DNA of 64,000 nt from Sphingobacteriales bacterium (GTDB lineage Bacteria > Bacteroidota > Bacteroidia > Chitinophagales > UBA2359), in assembly GCA_016706405.1 (NCBI GenBank), contig JADJJT010000001.1, positions 871,501 through 935,500 of the forward strand. Reading direction: 5' to 3'. A program made the translations under genes and the position numbers. Positions 53,407 through 63,300 of this stretch are shown here, in pieces. Numbering within the stretch: the first letter of the stretch is position 1; each line of letters begins with the position of its first letter. The notes beneath the pieces are model-generated. The model saw nothing but the letters and a program-made list of their open reading frames with translations. It was not told the DNA's origin and did not search any database.

Positions 53407-55500
53407 ATGATACGGTTTAATTTGTTTACTTATTTATTCTTTGCGCTTACATCCGGTATAGTTTTGCTTTCTTTGGCAAGTTGCCAACAACCCTCCAAAA
53501 ATGCAGACAGCAGTAATAATAGCTTAACAAATTACAAATCCAAACCCGATTTACTGCTCGCAAACATAGATACTACTATTAGCCCCGGCAACGATTTTTT
53601 TGCCTACGCAAATGGAACATGGCTTAAAGCTAATCCAATTCCAGCCGACGAAAGCAGTTGGGGCATTTGGAATTTGGTAGAAGAAGAAAACTATAAGCGT
53701 TTGTTGCAAATTAATGAAACTGCTGCCAAAAATATAAATGCCGCCTCCGGAAGTGCCGAACAAAAAATTGGCAATTTTTGGGCTATGGCAATGGATAGCA
53801 CCCTCGCCGAAAAACTCGGCTTAACGCCCCTTGAGGGAATGCTTACGCATATTGATGCAGCCCTAAATTTAAATAGCATGGCTAAACTATTAGCCGAATT
53901 AGGCGATTGGGGAGTGCACCCTTTATTGGGGTATTATATTGGTCAAGACAACAAAAACAGCGAAAAAATGATGCTCACGTGTTATCAAACGGGGTTGGGC
54001 TTGCCCGACCGGGAGTATTATTTTAAAAAAGACAGTGCTACCATTGCCATCCGGAATACTTATGTTCAAGTGTTAGAAAACATCTTAACTTTATCGGGCC
54101 GCCCAGCACAACAGGCCAAAACATCGGCGGCAGCTATTTTGAAATTTGAAATGGAACTGGCAAAATCGCATAAAAAATTAGAAGACCTGCGCGACCCTTA
54201 TGCCAATTACAACAAAATGAGTTTGGCTAATTTTTATAAACTAACACCTACCGCAAACTGGCAATTATTTTTTGAAATGAACGGCTTAACTCGCGCCGAT
54301 TCGGTTATTGTTGGCCAGCCCGCCTATTACAAAGCCTTAGAAAAAGCACTTAAAACTACCGACTTAACCATGCTTAAAGATTATTTGCGGTTAGCACTGA
54401 TAAACTCGTACAGCGAAGCCCTGCCCAATGCTTTTGGCCAAACTTATTTTGAATTGGAAAAAGCACTCGAGGGGGTTGAGCAGCGCAAACCTCGATGGAA
54501 ACGCACCCTACAATTACAAGACAATTTAATGGGCGAATTATTAGGCGGCCTTTATGTTAAGCAATATTTTAACGAAACAGCTAAAAAACGATATACAGAT
54601 TTGGTTGAAGCCATTCGGGCAGCCTATAAAATCCGGATAGAAAAATTGACATGGATGAGCGACTCAACCAAACAACGCGCTCTGGTAAAATTAGCCGCTA
54701 TGAAAAAAAAGGTTGGGTATCCGGATACATGGAAAGATTTTAGTCAAATGGAAATGACCCGCGACAACTACGTTGTAAATTTAAAAAATGCTAATAAATG
54801 GTGGCATCGTTACGAGCTTAATAAATTGGGTAAACCTGTTAATAAAAACGAATGGGACATGAGCCCCCAAACCTATAACGCCTACTACAACCCCTCGAAC
54901 AACGAAATAGTGCTGCCAGCGGGTATTTTTACCGTACCCGGCTACGCCGACCACGAGTTAGACGATGCCCTCGTTTTTGGCTATGCCGCGGCAAGCACCA
55001 TTGGCCACGAAATAACACATGGCTTTGATGACGAAGGCCGGCAATATGATGCAAACGGAAACCTTAAAAACTGGTGGACCAAAGCCGACGAAAAACAATT
55101 TAAACAACGCGCACAAGTAATGGTTAAACAGTTTTCGAAAATGGTAGTGGTCGATACTTTTAAAATTAACGGGCAAGCTACCCTTGGCGAAAACTTAGCC
55201 GATTTGGGCGGTGTTTTATTAGGCTGGGATGCCTACACCCAAACTCCCGAATATAAAGCCGCTAAACCCATTGCCGAACTAACACCTGCACAACGCTATT
55301 TTTTAGGCTACGCATTAGGATGGCTAGGGCATTCTAGACCCGAAGCTTTAAAAAACAAGGTAATGACCGATGTTCACTCGCCGGGCAAATTTAGGGTCAA
55401 TGGCCCTGTTGTAAACATTGATGCTTTTTATGAGGCATTTTCTATTGACAAACAAAGCCCAATGTATCTTCCTAATACTGAAAGGGTTAGCGTATGGTAA
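53407..55500 (+). CDS. M13 family (neprilysin-like) metallopeptidase lipoprotein
   Basis: A 697-residue zinc endopeptidase acting on short peptides outside the cytoplasm. The start is the ATG at 53407, giving a lipoprotein signal (LFTYLFFALTSGIVLLSLASC) that ends at the Cys to be lipidated; an in-frame TTG-type start at 53332 would bury this signal. The N-terminal M13 domain opens with TTISPGNDFFAYANGTWLKANPIPADESSWG, typical of the family. The catalytic site is IGHEITHGFDDEGRQYD near residue 534 (HExxH) and GENLADLGG near 595 with the third zinc ligand. NAYYNPSNNEIVLPAGI is the usual substrate-binding strand. The C terminus SPMYLPNTERVSVW matches the family end. It follows the amidase gene and has its own promoter region. 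Confidence 0.95.
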   Translation: MIRFNLFTYLFFALTSGIVLLSLASCQQPSKNADSSNNSLTNYKSKPDLLLANIDTTISPGNDFFAYANGTWLKANPIPADESSWGIWNLVEEENYKRLLQINETAAKNINAASGSAEQKIGNFWAMAMDSTLAEKLGLTPLEGMLTHIDAALNLNSMAKLLAELGDWGVHPLLGYYIGQDNKNSEKMMLTCYQTGLGLPDREYYFKKDSATIAIRNTYVQVLENILTLSGRPAQQAKTSAAAILKFEMELAKSHKKLEDLRDPYANYNKMSLANFYKLTPTANWQLFFEMNGLTRADSVIVGQPAYYKALEKALKTTDLTMLKDYLRLALINSYSEALPNAFGQTYFELEKALEGVEQRKPRWKRTLQLQDNLMGELLGGLYVKQYFNETAKKRYTDLVEAIRAAYKIRIEKLTWMSDSTKQRALVKLAAMKKKVGYPDTWKDFSQMEMTRDNYVVNLKNANKWWHRYELNKLGKPVNKNEWDMSPQTYNAYYNPSNNEIVLPAGIFTVPGYADHELDDALVFGYAAASTIGHEITHGFDDEGRQYDANGNLKNWWTKADEKQFKQRAQVMVKQFSKMVVVDTFKINGQATLGENLADLGGVLLGWDAYTQTPEYKAAKPIAELTPAQRYFLGYALGWLGHSRPEALKNKVMTDVHSPGKFRVNGPVVNIDAFYEAFSIDKQSPMYLPNTERVSVW

Positions 55501-55610
55501 TTTCTTTTATTTGCCGCCTTAATAAAGACAGCAGCAAAATGCTTTGAGCTTTATCATTATTTATTTATTTTTTGATGAAAATAAATTAAATATTTATTAA
55601 CTTAGTTTTG

Positions 55611-55643
55611 ATTGGTAAACTTAAAATGCTTATTGTATCTTTG
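55611..55643 (+). promoter_or_regulatory. Promoter of the first lamin-tail gene
   Basis: ATTG at 55611-55614, a 21-base gap, and TATCTTTG at 55636-55643. It lies 51 bases before the ATG at 55695. AAAGGA, nine bases before the ATG, may act as a weak Shine-Dalgarno site. Confidence 0.6.
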
Positions 55644-55694
55644 TGCAATATTTAAAACATTAAATTATTGTAATATAAATACAAAGGAATAGGC

Positions 55695-57164
55695 ATGAAA
55701 AAAACCATCTTAATTTTTCTCTTATTTACCTTATTCGCAACCACCCGGTTAGCAGTTGGCCAAACATTAATCATTAATGAGGTTTCTAACGGACAATCAG
55801 GTGCTAAAGAGTTTGTTGAATTTTTGGTAACGGGTACATGTGGCCAAACCCTCGATATTAGGGGTTATTATTTTGACGACAACTGCGGTGCTTTTGGCTC
55901 GACGGGTGTTACCTCCGGCAATGCAAGGTTCACCACCAGTGCTACTTGGTCGGCTCTGCCTGTTGGCAGTATTATTGTTGTTTATAATAATGCCGATTTA
56001 AATGTCGATTTGCCCGCCGCCGACCCCAACGATGCCAACTGCGATGGTGTTTATGTTGTACCCATGAATGATGCCATTTACGTTGAAACGCAGCCAACGG
56101 CAGTAGGCTCGGCCTGCGATGCTGCTGCCTATTTAGCCACCTCCGGATACAGTACCGGAAACTGGAGCCATATAGGCATTAGCAATACTGCCGACGGCTT
56201 TCAACTGCGCGATGCTTCGGGCATATTATTAATGTCGGTTGGGTATGGATCCGGAATATCAGGTACAACTATCTATTTTACGGGTAGTGGCAGCGGTAAC
56301 TCGTACCAGTTTTTAAACACCACCAATGACGACCCCATGCTACAAGCCAACTGGGCGGTAAATCCGGCAAATGGGGGCACAACCGGCGACTCGCCCGGCA
56401 GCCCCAACAATTGCACCAATGCCATTTGGATTGAAAACCTCAGAACCGCAAAAGATGCCGAATTTATTGGCGTTGCTTGTGGTTCGCCCGTTAATGAAGC
56501 CAATACCAATATTACCGCCTGCGGCACTGCTAATGTTGCTTTAACCGGTTGCGCCTCAGACACCTACAGTTGGAGCAGTAGCAATACAACAATAGCCACC
56601 GTTAGCGGAAGCGGGCAAACAGCCACCATAACAGCCGTTGATAATGGTACTGCTACCATTTCGGTAATAGTAAACGAAACGCATAGCAATTTATTTACAG
56701 GCCCTAATACCCCTTCTTGTAGCCCAACAACAAAATCGCGCACGGTAAACTACCCCGTAACAGTATCGGGCTGCGTTTTGCCATGCAATATTACCAATAT
56801 TAGCTTTGCCAATGCAACCACCTGCAACAATAATGGCACAAACGGCAATAATGCCGACGACTATTTTACCGCCGATATTACCGTTACTTATAGCAATGCA
56901 CCTGTAACCGGAACACTTAATTTAACCGGAGACGTATTGCCCGGAGGTGGCCCGCTTAGCGTTACTTCGCCCTTTAATACCGGCTCAACAACCTTTATAG
57001 GAGTGCGGCTTAGCGCCGACGGCACCCCAAGTGTTGTAACTGCCACTTTTAGTGCCGATACCAATTGTACTTTTACCACAAACAATGGCCCCTCGGTAGC
57101 CTCGTGCTCAAGCACACCACCACCAACCTGCCCTGCTAATTACGGAACCTTCCCCGCCAATTAA
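55695..57164 (+). CDS. Secreted lamin-tail-domain protein without a visible sorting tail
   Basis: A 489-residue exported protein. The signal peptide (ILIFLLFTLFATTRLAVG) is followed by TLIINEVSNGQSGAKEFVEFLVTG, a lamin-tail-like (LTD) domain of about 200 residues often found on bacterial surface proteins. An Ig-like region (ITACGTANVALTGCASDTYSWSSSNTTIATVSG) and another beta domain (ADDYFTADITVTYSNAPVTGTL) follow. It ends CPANYGTFPAN, with no T9SS sorting domain and no anchor, which is unusual here. Either it is a truncated relative of longer proteins, or it is secreted free. The next gene begins 166 bases on with its own signal peptide, starts with a similar LTD domain and is much longer; the two look like a duplicated pair. 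Confidence 0.82.
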   Translation: MKKTILIFLLFTLFATTRLAVGQTLIINEVSNGQSGAKEFVEFLVTGTCGQTLDIRGYYFDDNCGAFGSTGVTSGNARFTTSATWSALPVGSIIVVYNNADLNVDLPAADPNDANCDGVYVVPMNDAIYVETQPTAVGSACDAAAYLATSGYSTGNWSHIGISNTADGFQLRDASGILLMSVGYGSGISGTTIYFTGSGSGNSYQFLNTTNDDPMLQANWAVNPANGGTTGDSPGSPNNCTNAIWIENLRTAKDAEFIGVACGSPVNEANTNITACGTANVALTGCASDTYSWSSSNTTIATVSGSGQTATITAVDNGTATISVIVNETHSNLFTGPNTPSCSPTTKSRTVNYPVTVSGCVLPCNITNISFANATTCNNNGTNGNNADDYFTADITVTYSNAPVTGTLNLTGDVLPGGGPLSVTSPFNTGSTTFIGVRLSADGTPSVVTATFSADTNCTFTTNNGPSVASCSSTPPPTCPANYGTFPAN

Positions 57165-57330
57165 TATCTTTTTAGGTTTAAAACAATGATGCTTTCTTAT
57201 TTGTGCCAATACATTGTCCGGATGATAATAAGAATCACACATTTTAAGCAATAGGAGTACAAATAAACTATCCGGATATTTTTTTACCTGCAACCACATC
57301 TAAGTCTTTAAAAAATAATACTACTAAAAT

Positions 57331-60300
57331 ATGAAATTTACTTTTTCTTTATTTCTTTCTATATTATTAATTGTGGGGGCAAACAATACTTTGTCTTTTG
57401 CGCAATGCCCCGGTGCCAACACCCCCGACTGTACCACCGGAAACCCCTATCATGGCGTTGTAATTAACGAAATAAGTGCCGACGGCGGCAATATAGAGGC
57501 ACGCAACGATGCCATTGTAGAACTGGCTGGCCTGCCCGGAACCAATATAGGCTGTATGGTTATAACCAATGGCGAGTGGGCAGTAGTATTGCCTTCGGCA
57601 ACGGTAATTCCTGCTGATGGTGTTTTTATAATAGGCTGTGGCGCAACATCCTTGCCTGCTGCCAATGCCAACGACGACAGTGCCTACGAACCCGTATCGG
57701 GCTTAAATTGCTCGGTTTGCGATTTTGAAGGTATGCCCCTCGATTTTGATGTTTGTGATGCCGCCAACAGCAATTTTGTTTCACCTTCAATTGGTACTTA
57801 TGGCTTTACCCTCGATAACGGCTATTGCGGCACCAACAACGATGGCGACCAAGTAATACTTTTTCAACCCGACGGCACCCCACACGATGCCGTTTATTGG
57901 GGCTTGCCCGGCGCTACACCATCCGGAATAAACACCTTTGGCGGCTCGAATGGTGCTTGTGGCGGTGGTGCCGACCATATTTCTGTACAAGATGGCGCAG
58001 CTTACACCCTCGGCGACAATGATGAAAATGGTATTATTAACGACTATGTCGGCACCCATGTTGGGCGCAAAGCCGATGGTGGCGATGCCACAGCCGTAAA
58101 TTTTATGCCTGCCGGCGATTGTAATGCCAATACTGTTTGCTATACAATGCCCGGACTTGATCAACCGATTTGGATTGGCTTACAGGAAGCACCAACCGGA
58201 TGTAACTCGTCTTTTGTACGATTGTTAAATACCGATGGTTCGCATGGAGTAGGGGTTAGCGCACAAAACCCCTCGCACCACGATGACCCCGATTGTGATG
58301 ATATTGCCCTGCCCGGAGCACCCCTCGTGCCAAGCTCGTGCAACGCCGCAAACGCCCTCGCTCAATGGGGTTATACCGACCACCCAACACCCGGCAACCC
58401 CAATAATGCCGATGTTTGGGATTTAAATATTACCTGCGCGGCGGGCGCACCCGTAGCGTTTGCCAACTCGTGCAGTGGCGAAATTACCTATTTTGTTTGC
58501 CAACCCTCAGCTATTACCTTCCAATACAATATTTTTAACTATCAACACGTTTCGGGCGAGGGGGGTACTACCCTAACCGGCGAAGTAGGCCACCAAGACG
58601 GAGCAGGCACAGGAAATATCGGCTCGTATATAGATGTACCCATTAGTGCAGGTGGCGCGGGTTTAACCCCTTGGACGTACAGCACCAACGGCGCAGGTAC
58701 AACAAGCCTAACGCATACAACACCCGTAATTCCCGTAGGTACGCATACTATTACGCTGCAATGGAAAGATTATATTTACGACTGTTGCGGCTCAAATAAC
58801 CCTGCCAGCAATAACGAATGTTACGAGCGCGTAACCGTAAAAATTATAGTAGCCGAGCCGCTTGCCGTGGCTTCAAGTAGCTTAAACTGCCCACCCCTTA
58901 CGGCTGGCGTTATAGACGTAGGCACAGCCGCCGGCGTTACAGGAGGCTGTACCCCAACTTACCAACTTTTTGACAATGGCGCGCCCGTAGGTAGCACCAA
59001 CACAACAGGGTTGTTTAGCTTGCCAAACTCTTTAACCGGCCCTATTACCGTTCAAGTTTCGAGTGGTTGCCCCAGCACTACAGATTGCGGCCCCGCAACT
59101 TGCAACAATACCCAAACAATAAGTATAAACAACGCTTGCAGGGCGGCGCCGCCGCCATGTCCAACAATTTCTTGGGATGCTACGTCAACAATTGAAGGAA
59201 CTAAATGCCCAGGCGACCAACTTCAACTTTGTATTAATGGAACTAACCTACCTTGTGGTGGTAGTATTGAATTTTACAATGGTAATAATAGCAGCTTTGA
59301 CCCTTATGCTGGACAAGGCACTTTAATAGGAAGTGAAACTATAACATGCACCTCAGGTCCCTGTATTCCTGATTTATATATCTCTTCTTTTGTGTATGAT
59401 GTGATAACTGTTCCGGCTGGTTGCTCAGATGGCACGTGGGGTAGCAATTCATCTGAAGTTATAGAATTAGTAGGTACACCAGGTTGTTCAATTGGATGCT
59501 GGCGAATATCTGATGGCGAAGGCACTATTACAATACCTGCTGGAACATTGATGCCAGTAGATGGCGTGTTTGTAATTGGCGGCGGCTGCTCATCAATTCC
59601 AAATCTTGATTTGAATACAGCAGGGTGTGGTTGCTTATCTGGTTCGTTTGCCTTAGCTAACGGCGGAGACCAAATTATGGTTGTTAGCAATACAGGAGTA
59701 GTTATTGACGCCTTAGCCTATGAAGGGGCACCCACAAGCGGACAATCAGTAATAGCCTCTGCTGCCCAAGTGGGTTGTTCGGCAGCAAGCAGTGTTCCCG
59801 TACCTTCTGCTTCTTTTGAAACAGGTGGAAACTTAGGCACAAGTTTTGAGGGCACTCGAATTGAAAATGCTACTGACAATAATTGGATAAATAGTTCAAC
59901 TGACTTTGATGGAATTGGAACAACAAATGGGCCCGGCGCTGGCTCAGGCACCCCCGGAACATCTACGCCTGTTTTGCCTGTTTGCTTTAACTATACGATA
60001 CCATCAATATCTTGTAATAATACAACAGATGACTTTTTCAAGGCAGTAATAAAACCGCGTCAAACTGCTCCAACAGAATGTACCGGCACAACACCTGTAG
60101 CTACACCTTCGCGCAATTACACCGTAACCTGCCCCGTTGCCGATTTACAAGCCGTTAATATAGACGCTTGCGAAGTCGATGGCACACAAAACGTTCCGGT
60201 TAATTTGAGCAATTTAATATCCGGACAAAATTATTGCATTGGCTATACTCGTAATGGCGTAGCGCAAAACATCCAGTTTAATGCTACCGGCACCACCGGC

Positions 60301-63300
60301 ATCTTAAACATACCCATTGCCGCCCCCACCTGCGATGGTACGCAAACAATTATTTTAACAAGCATGCAGCAAGATAATACCTGCCCCGCCGCCGCCCCAT
60401 TTACCGGATGCGCCGGAACGGTAAACAACGCCGAAGCTACTGTAAATATTCATCCAACCATTACGGCCACCCTAACCGCCGCCACCGACATAACCGGCTG
60501 CACGCCCGGCACCGGCGACGACGGCTCGGTAACAGTTGATTTTTCGTCGGTTAATTGCCCAATTGGTGTTAGCGGGCCTTGGACATTTGTTTATGAAGTA
60601 AACGGAACACAAACCGAACTTACCACCAATAACGACCCCTATACTTTTACAACCGATATTGCAGGTACTTACAGCCTAATTAGCGTTGTTGATGAAGCCA
60701 GTTGCGCCGGCAACGTTTCTCCGGCAACCCGCACCGTTGACCCCCCGGCATCGGCACCTACGGTAATATCGGTTGGCACTATTCCAAATGTATGCAACCA
60801 GGCACCCGTAGATGCTATTGACCTAACAGCCGTAGCCATTACAGTTACCCCCGCCGGCGGTACGTTTACTTGGTACACTTTTAACCCCAACGACCCCGCC
60901 TTTGACCCCAATGCCTTTTTAATAGCCGACCCAACCAATGTGGTGCCACCAACCGACCCTAATGGCCCCCTAACTACAACCTACTATTTTATTTACGAAT
61001 TGGCGAATGGTTGTACTGCCGTTGGCAGCGTAGCTGTTACTACCACCCCCGATGTGTGCTGCTCGCCCGATGCAGGCGTATTAACCGAAACCAGCCAATG
61101 TATACAGTTTTGCTCAAACGATACGGGCATTATTGGCTCGACAGATATTGTAGTGGATTTGACTGGGATAACTAACCCGGCAATACCAGCCGATTATACG
61201 TATGCCATATTAATTACAAACGCATCCGGATTGATTGTTTACACGCAAACAGTTATTGTTGGAGGCAACGCTCCGGCATCTGTGGTTGTTACTCCGCCGG
61301 CCAATTTGATACCGGGTACTTATACTATACGCGGCTATCATTTTAAAACTGCCGACCCTATTTTGCCGAGCTTGGCTTCGCTTACCGGAACTAATATTTC
61401 GGCCTTAATAGCTTTGTTAGATTTTGTAGATAGCAACGATGCGGCAGGTACCGGAAATGGCTGCGGCGATATTACAAACTCCGGAACCAATACCGTACCA
61501 TTTACAGTATTAGCTCCGATTGTAATTACTGCCCAGGCAACTTGTGCAGGCTCGCCCTCATCGTTGCCGCTTAACCCACTAAGCAGCTCGCAATACCAAA
61601 TTGAAGTAACAAATATAACTGGCGGCATCGCCCCCTATACGGTAACACTTGATATTAATGGCGATGGCGATGTAGCCGATGCCAATGAAACCCAAACTTT
61701 TACCGGAACGGCACTTATATTTGGCCTAATTAATCATACCGGTACGGGTACGGGCATTAAAACGGTAAACGCAACCGATAGTCGCGCCACCACCGATACC
61801 GATTGCCCTACTGCTTGTACTGCCTCAAAACAAATCATTGAAACCCTATGCCCCGAAATAGGAGACGGCTGCGACTGCACCGTTCAGCCGCCCTACAATG
61901 CAGGGTATTTATTGCGACAAGCCGAGTCCGGCACCTTTACCGCCTTTGGTGCTACCGGGTTTACCCAAGTATATTTATTAGTTGATCAAACTACCGGGTT
62001 AATTATTGCAAGCAATAATACCGGATATTTTGATGGTTTAGTAAATGGCACTTACAATGTTTATGCCCTTAATTACGATAACGATGACCCTAATGTAAGT
62101 GCTTTGTTAAATGCTATTCAAAATGGCGACCCTATTAGTAGTGTTGCTCCGTTTAACCCGGCCTTAAATTGCTGTTACAATATTTCGTTGCCATCTACCG
62201 TAGTAATTAACTGCAATTGTTGCCAGGCAAATGCCGATGTATTAAGCCCTGCCCCACAAGATATTTGTAGTGGTGGAACCTGGATAACTATAAATGTGCC
62301 TGCCGGCGCTCCTGCTGCTCCCAACTATGGCTATTTATTTTTGTTGACCAATGGCGGCAGCAATGTAATTATTGCCAGCAGCAGCACATTTGCAGGCTTA
62401 AATGTACCTACTACCAATAACGGCACAATACCAGTAGTGTTTAATGTTTATGGCCTGTCGTATAATATGGCGCAAGGATTACAGCCAATCATTAACAATC
62501 TTACTAATTTAACCAATATCACTGACAACGAAGGCGATGTAATTGATACTAACCCCAATCCGGATGCTTGTATGGACATAACCAACGCGCCAGCGGTTTT
62601 AACAATACATCCACCTGCAACAGTAAATGCAGGCCCCGACTTGACAGTTTGTCAATCTGTACCGCCAACAGCCATTACCCTTAGCGGTGCTACGGTGGGC
62701 GGTGGTGCTACCCAAGCCCAATGGACACATAACGGCACTGGCACGCTTTCTGTTACTACTTTAACAAGTACCCCCGCAACGGTTACCTATACCCCCGGAG
62801 CAGGTGAAACAGGCACAATTACACTAACCCTTACCTCGCAAGACCCCACTGGGCCTTGTACAGCCGTTAGTGATACCCGAACAATAACCATTACGCCCAT
62901 ACCTACAACTCCTACTGCTAATGATGTAGTTGTTTGCGAGGGCGAGCTGCAAACAATTACAATTACCTCTGTTGCTGGTGCAACTTACACTTTTTATGCC
63001 GGCAATGCAATAACTGTCTTGCAAAGCGGTACAAACAATAATTTTACACCCGTTCCGCCGGCAAGCCCCAATACTATGACCAACTATTTTGTTTCGGTAA
63101 CTGTAAATGGCTGTACGAGTGTATTAGACCCGGTAAGTTTAACCGTTATTCAAAATCCTGCTGCCCCAACCGTAAGCAATATTACAGTTTGCGAGGGTGG
63201 CAGCACCTTAATAACGCCCGCACCGTGTGGCACCGAAACAGCTTCGTTTAGCAGTGCAGTGTATAATTTTAATGCCAGCAATACCGTAGCCACTGTAACC